This document shows, one piece after another, positions 1 to 9,249 of a DNA stretch of 64,000 nt (within the stretch, counting starts at the first letter, position 1; every line of letters begins with the position of its first letter). The position numbers were made by a program, and so were the translations under genes. Below the pieces are notes generated by a model, which had not been told where the DNA came from, did no database searches, and was given only the letters and a program-made list of their open reading frames with translations. Where the stretch lies: contig NZ_BSUG01000076.1 of NCBI RefSeq assembly GCF_030161475.1, positions 82,266-146,265 on the forward strand, given 5' to 3'. The DNA comes from Tetragenococcus halophilus subsp. flandriensis (lineage in GTDB: Bacteria > Bacillota > Bacilli > Lactobacillales > Enterococcaceae).

Positions 1-101
1 GAAATTTTGACATTATCAGACTCACCCACCATTTCTTCAATCATTTCCTTGATCCCATCTGTAATTTTTTTACTATGAGAAACTAAAATTATACTGTACA
101 T
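1..101 (-). CDS. dhaM: DhaM-like PEP-dependent dihydroxyacetone kinase phosphotransferase subunit (partial)
   Basis: Only the first 33 codons are in the window; the 3' part lies beyond position 1. The protein begins MYSIILVSHSKK and continues with an ITDGIKEMI segment. This is the beta-strand, loop and helix of the EIIA-Man fold at the N-terminus of DhaM, with the phospho-accepting histidine at residue 9. DhaM passes phosphate from HPr to the DhaL-bound nucleotide for dihydroxyacetone phosphorylation. A TAGGTGAG ribosome site precedes the ATG at 101. dhaK and dhaL are not visible. A mannose-class PTS EIIA is the alternative. Confidence 0.65.
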   Translation of the reverse strand, partial: MYSIILVSHSKKITDGIKEMIEEMVGESDNVKI

Positions 102-374
102 TCACTCACCTACTATCTATAATTTATCGTGAAACAAGTTTCACTACTAACTATTTAATATTAAAACTACATTTATTATTTTCTTTAACTTTTACAATTT
201 AATAATACATTCGATGTTACTTATTGTCAATATTTATTATTTTTTATTTTTTATTATCGTTTTATAGAAAATTTAATTAAATAAAATGTTGAACAATATT
301 ATATGATCGTGTTATAACATTTTATACGAACTTTATGGTAAGGAATTTAGTCTGTTTTTCCTTAAATGAACATA

Positions 375-424
375 AAAAAACAGCTAAAACTTTTTTAGCT
401 GGTACAAGTTTTAGCTGTTTTATT
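375..424 (-). terminator. Intrinsic terminator of adhE
   Basis: Long inverted repeat: arms around 377-392 and 406-421 read ACAGCTAAAACTT and AAGTTTTAGCTGT. On the minus strand it is followed by a T run, directly after the adhE stop codon. Confidence 0.85.
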
Positions 425-437
425 ATTTAACTTTCTT

Positions 438-3128
438 TTAAAACTGATCAATCAACATCTGTTTCAATTCTTCTAAATACGGCTGACGTGGGTTGGCAGA
501 TGTACATTGATCGTTGTAAACCAAGTCAACAAGTTTATCGAGTGATTGATTGAAGTGTTTTTTCGTAACACCGTTAGCTGAAAGCGTTGGTTCGACATCG
601 ATAGCTTTCATTAAATCATCGATTTTTGCACATAATGATTCTACTAATTCAGCATCTGTTGATCCTTTCAATCCTAAATAACGGGCAATTTCAGCATAAT
701 CTTTTTGGCCACGATAGACTTCATAACGTGGGAAAGGTGTACGTTTTACATTACCGGTCGCTGCATTAAAGCGAATTACGTGATTCATAGCAATTGAAAT
801 AGCTAAACCGTGCGGAAGTTCGAATTCACCGCCGATTTTATGAGCGACTGAGTGATTAATCCCCAAGAATGCATTGGCAAATGACATCCCTGCAAGAGTC
901 GCTGCGTAGTGCATATTTTCACGAGCATTTTCGCCTTCTGATGTTGGATTTTTTGGATCGTAATTATAAGACGTTTCCAAGTTCTCAAAGATCAGCTTGA
1001 TCGCTTCTAGTGCCCAAGGGCGAGTAAAGTTTGACGAAAGAACGGAAACATATGACTCTAAAGCATGTGATAATGAATCAAGCCCTGATAAGGCAACCGT
1101 TCTTTTTGGCACTGTCATAACAAATGCCGGGTCAACAATCGCTACTTGCGGCGTTAATTCATAGTCAGCTAATGGATACTTCACGTGTGTATGATCATCT
1201 GTAATTACAGCAAATGGTGTTACCTCAGAACCCGTCCCTGAAGTCGTTGGTATAGCAAATAGTTTTGTATGTTCAGAATGATGGAATTTTGCGATACGTT
1301 TACGGATATCTAAGAATTTTTGTTGTAATTGAACAAATACTTCACTTACTTTTTCATAACTATCCAAAAATCCGTCTTCTTGATCAAGAGAATATTCATA
1401 GATATAACGAGCAATTTTAGCTGCGTCTAAAGCTGAGCCTCCACCAACTGCTAAAATGGCATCTGGTTTAAAGGCTTGCATTTGTTGAGCAATTTCAATC
1501 GTTTGGCCTAAAGTTGGATCGGGTCTTACAGAACCATATACTGAAGATTTTACCGGTTCATCACGAACTTCTAATTGTTCATATACTTTATCGACAAAAC
1601 CAAACTGTACCATGCCTGGGTCTGCTACAATAAATGCCCTTTCTATTTTTTCATATTCATCTTGTAAATATGAAATAGAATTTTCTTCATAATAAACTTT
1701 CTCTGGCAAACGTATCCATTGTGGACGATTACGACGCTTAGCGACTGTTTTAATATTCAATAAATCTTCTGTTGATAAATTATGAGACAAGGAATTTTTC
1801 CCCCATGATCCTGTACCTAAGGTTAGGCTTGATTTTAGCGCATCAGTATAAACATCCCCGATTGCACCGATTGAATCTGGTTGGTTAATGATAAGACGTG
1901 AAGCTTTTGTTTTTTCTGCATATTCTTCAACGAACGGATCAATTTGCGAACCGATTTGAATACCAGCATTGTGCCCTGCACCTTGATAGTTCAGTAAATC
2001 ATCCACAATTTTAATACCATCTTGACGATCTTTTGCTTTATAAACTGAAAGTAATGGCGATAGTTTTTCTGAAGATAGCTTTTCTCCAATATTTTTAGGA
2101 TCCAATTCAAACAATAAGATATCTTTTCCTTCTGGTAATTTGACTCCTGCTTGTTCAGCAATCCAACGCGCCGGCATTCCTGCTACAGCACCGTTAACAC
2201 CATGATTATCATTGAAAACAAAGTCCGCTACTTTTTTATAATCTGATTTAGGCAGCAAATAAGCCCCTTTTTCCTGCATTTTTTCTAACCATTCTTTATA
2301 AACAGGCGCTTCTACAACGGCTGAGTTTTCAGTAGCACAAATCATCCCATTATCAAAACGCTTAGACAATAATAAGTCTTCTACAGCACGACTAACATCA
2401 GCTGTATGGTCTACAAAGATCGCGCCATTACCAGGGCCAACACCCATTGAAGGATTGCCTGATTGTAAAGCTGCATTGACCATGCCAGGTCCGCCGGTTG
2501 CTAAAATCGAAGCAATTTTAGGATTTTTAATCAAGGAAGATGTAGCTTCCAGCGATGGTTTTTCAATCCATTGAATAATATCCTTAGGCGCCCCAGCTTC
2601 TACTGCCGCATCATAGATAATTTTTGCCGCATGCGCTGAACAATTCTGTGCTTGTGGATGAAATGCAAAGACAATTGCATTTCTAGTTTTTAACGAGATT
2701 AAGGACTTAAACATCGCGGTTGACGTCGGATTCGTTGTCGGAACAATACCTGCCAAAACACCCAGTGGGGAAGCGATTTTGACACTACCAGAAACTTTAT
2801 CCTCTCCAATCACACCGACTGTTTTATCATCTTTAACCGAATGGTACACATTTTCTGTGGCAAAACGGTTCTTGGTATCTTTATCTTCAACAACGCCACG
2901 ACCTGTTTCATCCACTGCTTCATGAGCCAATTCTAATGCAACTTCAGAACCTGCAAGTGCTGCGGCGTTTACGATTTTATCAACTTGTTCTTGCGTAAAT
3001 GTAGCAAATTCTCTTTCTGCTTGTAAGGCTTTTTCTACTAATGTATCAGTATATTTACGAGCAGCTTCTTCTTTTGTTTCTTCGCTTACCGTGACTTGCT
3101 CTTTTGTTGCTTGAACTGCTTTTTCCAT
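438..3128 (-). CDS. adhE: Bifunctional acetaldehyde-CoA / alcohol dehydrogenase
   Basis: At 896 residues this is a full-length AdhE. The protein reduces acetyl-CoA to acetaldehyde and then ethanol, reoxidising two NADH per acetyl-CoA during fermentation; it is cytosolic and usually forms spirosomes. The N-terminal half is a CoA-acylating aldehyde dehydrogenase with the nucleophilic cysteine in NGMICATENS near residue 264. The C-terminal half is an iron-dependent alcohol dehydrogenase with GGGSALDAAK for nucleotide binding. Its iron-ligand histidines lie in DSLSHALESY, GINHSVAHK and ELPHGLA. A GGAGG ribosome site sits 8 nt before the ATG. It is monocistronic, with its own terminator. A Rex operator overlaps the promoter, so expression should rise when NADH/NAD is high. 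Confidence 0.97.
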   Translation of the reverse strand: MEKAVQATKEQVTVSEETKEEAARKYTDTLVEKALQAEREFATFTQEQVDKIVNAAALAGSEVALELAHEAVDETGRGVVEDKDTKNRFATENVYHSVKDDKTVGVIGEDKVSGSVKIASPLGVLAGIVPTTNPTSTAMFKSLISLKTRNAIVFAFHPQAQNCSAHAAKIIYDAAVEAGAPKDIIQWIEKPSLEATSSLIKNPKIASILATGGPGMVNAALQSGNPSMGVGPGNGAIFVDHTADVSRAVEDLLLSKRFDNGMICATENSAVVEAPVYKEWLEKMQEKGAYLLPKSDYKKVADFVFNDNHGVNGAVAGMPARWIAEQAGVKLPEGKDILLFELDPKNIGEKLSSEKLSPLLSVYKAKDRQDGIKIVDDLLNYQGAGHNAGIQIGSQIDPFVEEYAEKTKASRLIINQPDSIGAIGDVYTDALKSSLTLGTGSWGKNSLSHNLSTEDLLNIKTVAKRRNRPQWIRLPEKVYYEENSISYLQDEYEKIERAFIVADPGMVQFGFVDKVYEQLEVRDEPVKSSVYGSVRPDPTLGQTIEIAQQMQAFKPDAILAVGGGSALDAAKIARYIYEYSLDQEDGFLDSYEKVSEVFVQLQQKFLDIRKRIAKFHHSEHTKLFAIPTTSGTGSEVTPFAVITDDHTHVKYPLADYELTPQVAIVDPAFVMTVPKRTVALSGLDSLSHALESYVSVLSSNFTRPWALEAIKLIFENLETSYNYDPKNPTSEGENARENMHYAATLAGMSFANAFLGINHSVAHKIGGEFELPHGLAISIAMNHVIRFNAATGNVKRTPFPRYEVYRGQKDYAEIARYLGLKGSTDAELVESLCAKIDDLMKAIDVEPTLSANGVTKKHFNQSLDKLVDLVYNDQCTSANPRQPYLEELKQMLIDQF

Positions 3129-3171
3129 AAATGATTCCCTCCAAATAAAAATTCTTGCCGTCGGTTCTGTA

Positions 3172-3188
3172 TGTGAAATATTTCACTT
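3172..3188. promoter_or_regulatory. Rex operator upstream of adhE
   Basis: The perfect palindrome GTGAAATATTTCAC (3173-3186), flanked by T and T, matches the core of the Rex consensus TTGTGAANNNNTTCACAA. It lies just downstream of the TATAAT hexamer, where bound Rex would block RNA polymerase. The match is seen in the sequence; that Rex senses NADH/NAD is established for the family. Confidence 0.85.
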
Positions 3189-3194
3189 ATTATA
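3189..3194 (-). promoter_or_regulatory. adhE promoter -10 element
   Basis: TATAAT on the minus strand, 60 nt upstream of the adhE start. No good -35 hexamer lies at 16-18 nt; TTGAAT is 20 nt away. Confidence 0.5.
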
Positions 3195-3294
3195 ATACAC
3201 TGTATCTCTTATAAATTCAATAGTTTTTTCAACATTTTTTAATTTATTTTCAATAAAGATTTACAATTGTGTTCTAGTGAACAAAAAATTGTAT

Positions 3295-3327
3295 TAAAAA
3301 AGCTCTAAACAGTAAAGTCTAGAGCTA
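3295..3327 (-). terminator. Terminator of the zinc-ribbon operon
   Basis: AGCTCTA and TAGAGCT arms around a 10-nt loop, followed on the minus strand by a T run, 18 nt after the stop codon at 3345. Confidence 0.75.
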
Positions 3328-3344
3328 GAATGTTCAATATAAGC

Positions 3345-4121
3345 TTAGCCTATTGTCGCTAGCATTAAAAGCCAATTGACAATTGAATTTAAAATAAAAA
3401 TGAGTAAAACGATATAAAAAGGAGCAATTTTAGCTTGTTTATTATCTGCATTACGCTGTACAACGAAAATAATCGAAGATTGAAAGAATAAAGCTGCAAG
3501 CAACATAACAATTAAACAAAACATTGGTGAAAATAAACGAATAAATAAACCAAAGGTGAAAAGTAGTAAAAATAAATTAATACCACTTAAAAAATTAGCT
3601 AATTGATTAACTGTCTGATTAAAAGAAACAGGACTTTTCAGGCTAACTCTTTCAGTTCCATAAGTGACACCAATCGTGATCACTAGAATCAATGCATATA
3701 AAAATAAGATTCGTAAAAAGAAAGTAAAGCCAACACCGTCAGCTAAACTTGTACCAAAAGCAAAAGGATCATAACTATAATCATATCCCCCAATAAAAGC
3801 TAAGAATTGATCGATTGCACTCAAGCCTCTTGAAATAATCATAGAAGATAGTAAAGCTTGTAATAATAAATAAATTCCTAAAGAGATATAACCAAAATAA
3901 GTTAAATTTCCTGTCAAATTAGCATTAGGGCGTCGTAACTTTTCCATAAAATAGGAAAAATAACTCTTACCTAGGACAATAGTTTGTTGGACAGTTTCAT
4001 TTTCTGTAAACGATTCTGTAGGTTGTTCATCATTCACTTCTTTTGTTTGATCTTGCCCGCAATTTGGACAAAACTTTGCTTCATCTTTTATTTGAGCACC
4101 ACAATTAATACAGTATTTCAT
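3345..4121 (-). CDS. Zinc-ribbon membrane protein of unknown function
   Basis: I do not recognise a specific family. The N-terminus is a classic zinc ribbon: MKYCINCG with a second CPNCG knuckle gives cysteines at 4, 7, 18 and 21. An acidic linker and then four to five hydrophobic segments follow (roughly residues 70-100, 130-155, 180-225 and 235-258), so the ribbon should be cytoplasmic and the rest membrane-embedded. I chose the ATG at 4121 because GGGGAG lies 7 nt upstream; the longer frame to 4142 would put that ribosome site inside the protein. It starts 21 nt after the TcaA-like gene and shares its terminator, so the two are probably co-expressed. A role in envelope sensing or assembly is inference. 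Confidence 0.8.
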   Translation of the reverse strand: MKYCINCGAQIKDEAKFCPNCGQDQTKEVNDEQPTESFTENETVQQTIVLGKSYFSYFMEKLRRPNANLTGNLTYFGYISLGIYLLLQALLSSMIISRGLSAIDQFLAFIGGYDYSYDPFAFGTSLADGVGFTFFLRILFLYALILVITIGVTYGTERVSLKSPVSFNQTVNQLANFLSGINLFLLLFTFGLFIRLFSPMFCLIVMLLAALFFQSSIIFVVQRNADNKQAKIAPFYIVLLIFILNSIVNWLLMLATIG

Positions 4122-4142
4122 TTTAACTCCCCCCGATTTCAC

Positions 4143-5909
4143 TTATTCATAGTCACTAGCTGCAACTTCTTCAAAATTATCTGCGCCGCCAAGATCTTTA
4201 ATACGTATATTTCCATCTTCTACTTCTAAGTTTGCTTTTTTATAGCGGAAATATTGATTAAGAGAATCTGGATCATCGTCATAGTAAGTATCATAATTGA
4301 CAACGTATTGCACATCATAACTATTTTCTCCCGTACGCTTTACATCTTCTACCTCTTGTAAATAGCACATCACATAATCTTTTTCATCAGACTTTCGAAT
4401 TGGACCGATAAAATTATCTTTAAAATCAATAAATTCCTCATTATCCGTACCGCCAGAAAAATACCCAGCCAATGACTTAGCCTCTGCTTCACCGAATTCG
4501 AAATCTTCATCTGTATAATCAGAAACATCAAAATACAGATCGTCTAAACGATTTTCAATCTCAAACTCATCAATTTCTTCTTCTACATCTAGTGAAACAT
4601 AAGCTGAGTTGTCTATGTAATCAGTAGGATCAACGGTTTCAGCTTCAGAGTTCACCTCGTCATCAGCAAAATTTTGTTTAAGTTGTACTTTATACGGACG
4701 CCGTGTAGGAACTATATTTATACCGTAACTATCCTTTTTATTATCAATGCTTTCTACCTTTTTATCATTAATGTAAAAGTCCCCACTAGTAGCATTAGTT
4801 TCTGGTATAATATGAAAACTTTCTGATTGAAAAGTACTCTGATTTTGTTCATAGTCCTTTTCCAAGTATTCATCCCCATTGAAATCCAGTGGAGAGGAAA
4901 GTAATTCTAGATCACCAAGTTCTTGTTTTATTTGTAAATTTCCATCCTCATTCCAAATAAAACCTACCTCATCTAATTCACCATCTTCAATAGTACCCAC
5001 TGATTGCCCATTAAACAGCAACTCTCCAGAAGAAATATCCGAATCGATGTCAAATTTCACTTTTTTTGCTGCAAAAGATAGCTCTCGACTGCCATCATTT
5101 TCTAATCCTTCACGATTCACTTGATCGACTTTTTGTTCAATTTCTTCTTCTTGGCCATTACTTTGAAAACTACCGTCTAATCGATAAGCCCCGGGAACTA
5201 GTGGGCCTAATTTCCAAGTGTAATCTTCACTATCAGATGTTCCCTCATCTTTATCATTTACTTTTAGTTGCATATCCTCAACATTAGTGTTCACATCAAG
5301 ATAAAAAGGTTGTAAGACCAAATCGTATTTATCAAACAAAAAGAAATACTTGCCATCTTTTTTCAAATAAAGATCCTGGCTCTTATCATTTATATTTTGC
5401 AAGTTCTCACTGATATAATTGCTATAATCTTTGTTATCTTTTGTATAATTAGTAAACGTACTTAAATTATTCGCTTTTGGTTTAAAATTTTTATCTGAAG
5501 AGACAATTGTTTCAGCTAATTCTTCAGGATCGTTTTTTGCTAGTACCTCTTGATAACGTTCTATTTGTTTCTCTCTGGAATAATAATGTTCTCCATATTT
5601 ATATAAACCAACACCAGCTATAAGCAAAACTGCTAAACTAGCTAATAAAACATTATACAATTTTTTATGTTTATAATAAGCAGTAAGCAACTTCGAAGTT
5701 TCCTTCTTTTCTTTTGCTTTACTACTTGTTTGTAAACTTGTGCCACAAGACTCACAAAAACGGGCAGTTGTTTGGTTTTCTTTACCACAGTTAGGACAAA
5801 TGTTGTCTTTACTGTGGGATTCAGTTTTTTCTACCAGCTTTTTACCACAGACTTCACAAAAGTTATGTTCATCTGAATACTCCTTTTTACAATGATTACA
5901 GTACTTCAT
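4143..5909 (-). CDS. TcaA-like double zinc-ribbon membrane protein
   Basis: 588 residues. Two zinc ribbons open the protein (cysteines about 4, 7, 18, 21 and 38, 41, 52, 55). A basic linker, one transmembrane helix (about 83-105) and a roughly 480-residue extracytoplasmic region rich in Asp, Glu and Ser follow. This plan of cytosolic ribbon, single helix and large outer domain is that of the staphylococcal teicoplanin-resistance-associated protein TcaA and of Bacillus YvbJ. The segment after the helix (ALAKNDPEELAETIVSSD-like) resembles the first TcaA repeat. The tail is unusually acidic. It is the first gene of a two-gene operon. A role in cell-envelope stress is inferred from the family, not shown here. 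Confidence 0.75.
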   Translation of the reverse strand: MKYCNHCKKEYSDEHNFCEVCGKKLVEKTESHSKDNICPNCGKENQTTARFCESCGTSLQTSSKAKEKKETSKLLTAYYKHKKLYNVLLASLAVLLIAGVGLYKYGEHYYSREKQIERYQEVLAKNDPEELAETIVSSDKNFKPKANNLSTFTNYTKDNKDYSNYISENLQNINDKSQDLYLKKDGKYFFLFDKYDLVLQPFYLDVNTNVEDMQLKVNDKDEGTSDSEDYTWKLGPLVPGAYRLDGSFQSNGQEEEIEQKVDQVNREGLENDGSRELSFAAKKVKFDIDSDISSGELLFNGQSVGTIEDGELDEVGFIWNEDGNLQIKQELGDLELLSSPLDFNGDEYLEKDYEQNQSTFQSESFHIIPETNATSGDFYINDKKVESIDNKKDSYGINIVPTRRPYKVQLKQNFADDEVNSEAETVDPTDYIDNSAYVSLDVEEEIDEFEIENRLDDLYFDVSDYTDEDFEFGEAEAKSLAGYFSGGTDNEEFIDFKDNFIGPIRKSDEKDYVMCYLQEVEDVKRTGENSYDVQYVVNYDTYYDDDPDSLNQYFRYKKANLEVEDGNIRIKDLGGADNFEEVAASDYE

Positions 5910-6083
5910 TTCCTCACTCCTCCAACAAATTCAATAACACCTAACACTCTATCTATATTCTTGCATCAAATCTTAGTAAATTACAAGTTTTATATTAAAC
6001 TTTTTGTTGAATTTTTTTAAGAAACCCTTTAATTTTTTTAGTTTTATTATATAATGGACGTAATTTAAGAAAGGAGAGACATA

Positions 6084-6881
6084 ATGAAACACGCTTCACT
6101 TCCCCAAAATAATCAAATAAAGCGAGAGAAAAAATTCAATCCAAAATTAAACGAACTACCCGCCTTCCATCTTAGCCAACCTTATTTTCCAGTTGATTTA
6201 GATCTGCTACACAAAGAAATTGCTACTAGCAATCAGGCAAATTTTAAAGAAGAAATTTATGCTATACTTCCTTATGGCAAACACTACACGCAATCATTTA
6301 TCATTTATAAAGACGCTATAAGAGAAGTTGACAGCTCAGCGAATTTACTAGCTGAAAAATTTTTAAAACAACACTTACATATGGAAATGGAAAGTTATAA
6401 AAAAACGATGAAGGTTTTTTTTAACAAAAACATTCATACCATGCCAATTGCTAATTATGATTTCAGTTTAGTTCCTTTTAGTCTGGATTTTCGCCCTACA
6501 ACTTACAGCTGGATCAATCCTGGAAAAATTAAAGAATTATTTTTTAAAGCAAATAATGCACGTACGATTATTCAACTGACAAATTGGTTTAATATTGAAA
6601 TCGATCGACAACAACGTTCAATTTTAAATCGAATGAGACGGGGATTTTTGGTTCATGGAATTATCAAACGTGATATTGAAACTCAACCGATCAATGTAAC
6701 AATGAATTTACTAGAATATTTAGGCATCAACTCGACTCGTATTACCAGAAAAGTTACTAAAGATGTACAATATCAACATATACCAGGCTTTGCCAATGAC
6801 TTTTATCAAAAATACCAAGAAATCCACGATGCTCTGGTCATTGAAAAATATTTTAATGAAAATTTTCTGCCTAAAAAATGA
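6084..6881 (+). CDS. ComK-like competence transcription factor (tentative)
   Basis: 265 residues, behind a good AAAGGAGAG ribosome site. The middle (about 58-190) resembles ComK. It has an EEIYAILP strand, then FSLVPFSLDFRPTTYSWIN and NPGKIKEL, corresponding to ComK's 'FPTLSSTRPQCGWIS' and 'HVHVKEF' blocks, then a basic segment RQQRSILNRMRRG. ComK is the DNA-binding master activator of late competence genes in Bacillus. The protein is longer than B. subtilis ComK (192 residues), with an extra N-terminal stretch of about 50 residues and a C-terminal one of about 50. It is monocistronic and convergent with galU. The similarity is from memory of the family, so it could be a ComK-fold protein with another job. 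Confidence 0.45.
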   Translation: MKHASLPQNNQIKREKKFNPKLNELPAFHLSQPYFPVDLDLLHKEIATSNQANFKEEIYAILPYGKHYTQSFIIYKDAIREVDSSANLLAEKFLKQHLHMEMESYKKTMKVFFNKNIHTMPIANYDFSLVPFSLDFRPTTYSWINPGKIKELFFKANNARTIIQLTNWFNIEIDRQQRSILNRMRRGFLVHGIIKRDIETQPINVTMNLLEYLGINSTRITRKVTKDVQYQHIPGFANDFYQKYQEIHDALVIEKYFNENFLPKK

Positions 6882-6890
6882 AAGCGATTA

Positions 6891-6937
6891 ATAAAGATGA
6901 GCTCTGTGAATAACGTCATCACAAAGCTCATCTTTTT
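6891..6937. terminator. Bidirectional terminator between comK-like gene and galU
   Basis: AAAGATGAGCTCTGTG and CACAAAGCTCATCTTT arms, with T runs on both outgoing strands, between two convergent genes. Confidence 0.85.
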
Positions 6938-7805
6938 AAAATTTAGCTGACATATCTTTTAAATAACTTTTTAGTTCTTCTTTTGTATCTGGATGTTGCA
7001 AACCATATTCAATATTTGCCTCTAACAAGCCAATCTTAGTTCCTACGTCATAACGTTTTCCCTTAAATTCTTGCGCAAATACTCGTTGTGTTTTATTTAA
7101 TTCATCAATAGCATCTGTTAATTGGATTTCACCACCCTGATCGGGCTCTTGCTTTTCTAATAAGCTGAAAATTTCTGGCGTTAGAAGGTAACGTCCAATA
7201 ATAGCCAAATTAGAAGGTGCTTTATCCGGTTCTGGTTTTTCAACAAATGAATTTACGTCATATAAACCTTTGTCTATTTCTCCATTAGGTTCAATCACGC
7301 CATATTTTGATGTGTCTTTATGTGGAACAGACATCACCGCTAATGTCGAAGCCTTTGTTTTTTCATAATCATTGATCAACTGCTTGGTCAAAGGAACTTT
7401 ATTACTGGTAATATCATCACCTAGCATTACCACAAAAGGTTCATTACCTACAAAGGCCTTAGCTTGTAAAACAGCATGGCCTAAACCTAATGGACGTTTT
7501 TGACGTACAAAATGTAAATTGATGTCTGTGGTTTCTTCTACTAATTTCAATAATTCAGTTTTACCTGTTCGTTTTAAGTTTTGTTCGAGCTCTATATTTG
7601 CATCAAAATGGTCTTCAATTGGACGTTTAGCTTTACCAGTAACAACCAAAATGTCTTCAATCCCTGAAGCCATCGCTTCTTCTACAATAAATTGAATCGT
7701 AGGTTTATCTACGATCGGTAACATTTCTTTAGCAACTGCCTTGGTAGCCGGTAAAAAACGCGTTCCTAAGCCAGCCGCTGGAATAACTGCTTTTCTAACT
7801 TTCAT
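6936..7805 (-). CDS. galU: UTP-glucose-1-phosphate uridylyltransferase
   Basis: 289 residues, the normal length of bacterial GalU. It makes UDP-glucose from UTP and glucose-1-phosphate, for glycolipids, teichoic-acid glycosylation and exopolysaccharide. The start [20 protein letters not shown] is the nucleotidyltransferase signature with the conserved GLGTR loop. Further blocks are [24 protein letters not shown] and FVEKP, all standard for the family. The gene appears monocistronic. Two csRNA-like RNA elements lie upstream (7884-8154), on the same strand but with their own terminators. Confidence 0.96.
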   Translation of the reverse strand: MKVRKAVIPAAGLGTRFLPATKAVAKEMLPIVDKPTIQFIVEEAMASGIEDILVVTGKAKRPIEDHFDANIELEQNLKRTGKTELLKLVEETTDINLHFVRQKRPLGLGHAVLQAKAFVGNEPFVVMLGDDITSNKVPLTKQLINDYEKTKASTLAVMSVPHKDTSKYGVIEPNGEIDKGLYDVNSFVEKPEPDKAPSNLAIIGRYLLTPEIFSLLEKQEPDQGGEIQLTDAIDELNKTQRVFAQEFKGKRYDVGTKIGLLEANIEYGLQHPDTKEELKSYLKDMSAKF

Positions 7806-7883
7806 TTTCCACTCTCATCCTTTTCTTTTGAATTGCATTCATTATAACATAACACTAGTTAAAAATACCTGAGTAAAATTAGC

Positions 7884-7963
7884 AAAAAAAGACCCGCCAG
7901 CGGGTGACTGACGGGAAAGGAGTTAAAAATGAAAAAGTGTTTATAGGGTTGTTTCGTTGGTAC
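7884..7963 (-). ncRNA. csRNA/LhrC-like small RNA, copy 1
   Basis: On the minus strand this region reads ACCAACGAAACAACCC, then an unpaired CATTTTTAACTCCTTTC segment. That segment is the exact complement of a Shine-Dalgarno site plus AUG. A hairpin (arms CCCGTCAG and CTGGCGGG with one G-U pair) and a T run follow, i.e. an intrinsic terminator. A TTGTTC hexamer lies 17 nt from a weak -10. Two more copies with the same layout lie at 8075 and 13988. This is the architecture of streptococcal csRNAs and Listeria LhrC RNAs. Transcription itself is inferred. Confidence 0.6.
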
Positions 7964-8074
7964 AATGATTAATATAAACAAATTTTTTGAACAAATTATG
8001 ATCATTTTATTTTGATTCAATAAAAATTAAAACTTTATTTGATTTGCGTATTTGATTCAAACATCAATTATTAT

Positions 8075-8154
8075 AAAAAAACGAACCCACCAGCGGGTAA
8101 CTGGTGGGAAAGGAGTTAAAATGAAAAAGTGTTTATAGGGTTGTTTGTTGGTAC
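8075..8154 (-). ncRNA. csRNA/LhrC-like small RNA, copy 2
   Basis: Second copy, about 110 nt from copy 1. The terminator stem is perfect here (CCCACCAG with CTGGTGGG). Compared with copies 1 and 3, one G-C pair is replaced by A-T, a compensatory change. The anti-SD/anti-AUG segment is unchanged. A TTTTTC hexamer, 17 nt and TATAGT form a plausible promoter. Sequence upstream of the promoter is conserved with copy 1 at identical spacing. Confidence 0.6.
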
Positions 8155-8253
8155 AACTATAATGTAACCAATTTTTATGAAAAATATGTGACGAAACTAT
8201 TTTGATTAAATTAAATTATTAATAACAGCAATTGTCAGTAACTTTTTACACAA

Positions 8254-8760
8254 TTAATACCAGTGAGAAAATAATGATCCTTGTCTGCCATAAATTGGAT
8301 CGTTGTCGGGTAGCAAAACTTCGTTGATATTGTTCAATTTTTCCGGACATTCTTCTTTTCCTCCATAACAAATATCATAATCCTGTCCATTGGGATAAGC
8401 ACCGATGACCGAAAAGCCGGGGTATTTTTGCAACAATTTATGACCTGTACCTGCGGGTAAAATCAACACATCACCTTGTTGAACCTCTAATTGTTCGCCA
8501 TTTTCGCCACCCATTTGCAACAATGCGCTGCCACCATCAACTACAAGAACTTCATGCGAATTACTATGGTAATGATGATAAGGAAATACACCATTACGCC
8601 AAGCATTAGACCAATTGTTCTGATAAAGTACTTGCATGGCTTCATCCTCTGCTTCCATGACATTTTTATAAATAAGTAGAGGAAACTGAGGATTATTAGG
8701 AATGGACCCATCATCTACAAAATAAAGCGCTTGAACTTTTACCTCATCCTGTCTTTTCAT
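8254..8760 (-). CDS. Cupin-domain protein (YjlB-like)
   Basis: 168 residues forming one cupin barrel. Metal-ligand positions are visible in HHYHSNSHE (His63, His65, Glu70) and GTGHK (His107), with the usual QQGDVLILPAG turn between them. The pattern resembles Bacillus YjlB. Such single-domain cupins bind Mn, Fe or Zn and act as isomerases, dioxygenases or sugar-binding proteins, so no substrate can be named. A GAGGAGG ribosome site precedes the ATG. It has no operon partner: csRNA-like copies lie downstream and the divergent gene at 8988 upstream. Confidence 0.75.
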   Translation of the reverse strand: MKRQDEVKVQALYFVDDGSIPNNPQFPLLIYKNVMEAEDEAMQVLYQNNWSNAWRNGVFPYHHYHSNSHEVLVVDGGSALLQMGGENGEQLEVQQGDVLILPAGTGHKLLQKYPGFSVIGAYPNGQDYDICYGGKEECPEKLNNINEVLLPDNDPIYGRQGSLFSHWY

Positions 8761-8987
8761 GAAAATTCCTCCTCTATTTAAATTGTATCATCTCTTTACC
8801 TAGGCCCAAAATAAAAGGAAACAGTACAAATGTTTAACTTCTCTTACGTTTATTTTCATCAATTTTCCTAGGTTTTTAAATTACCATAAACTAAATAAAG
8901 TTATCATTACCTTACTAGCTATTTTCAGTTTATTTAAGTTAAAGTATTTCTTGTAATAGCAATAAAGAAAGGACGTGTTCGTTTAAA

Positions 8988-9215
8988 ATGTTAACAAAGT
9001 CAAATATTATTTCCGTACAAATAAGGAAAGTGTTTTATCCATTTATTATCGCCAGAGATAGCAACGGACATTATCTTTATTTAAACCTTAGTATAAATGA
9101 GCGTAAAGATACAGTTTTTTGGGAAATCATGTTGAAAATTGCAAATGCTGATTTATGGCTTCCTATTGATAAAGACTCTTATCAACTCTTAGAATATGAC
9201 TGGCTAGAAGTTTAA
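8988..9215 (+). CDS. Hypothetical small protein
   Basis: 75 residues, no family recognised and no cysteine. Aromatic-rich segments (KVFYPFIIARD, HYLYLNLS, ADLWLPIDKD) suggest a small beta-rich soluble domain. An AAAGGA motif lies 17 nt before the ATG, which is further than ideal, and there is no better upstream in-frame start. Residue composition looks like real protein rather than a chance frame. It stands alone between the cupin gene and a large inverted repeat (9250-9343). Confidence 0.45.
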   Translation: MLTKSNIISVQIRKVFYPFIIARDSNGHYLYLNLSINERKDTVFWEIMLKIANADLWLPIDKDSYQLLEYDWLEV

Positions 9216-9249
9216 TTTAACAATAAAAAACAATAATATTAGTAAAAAG

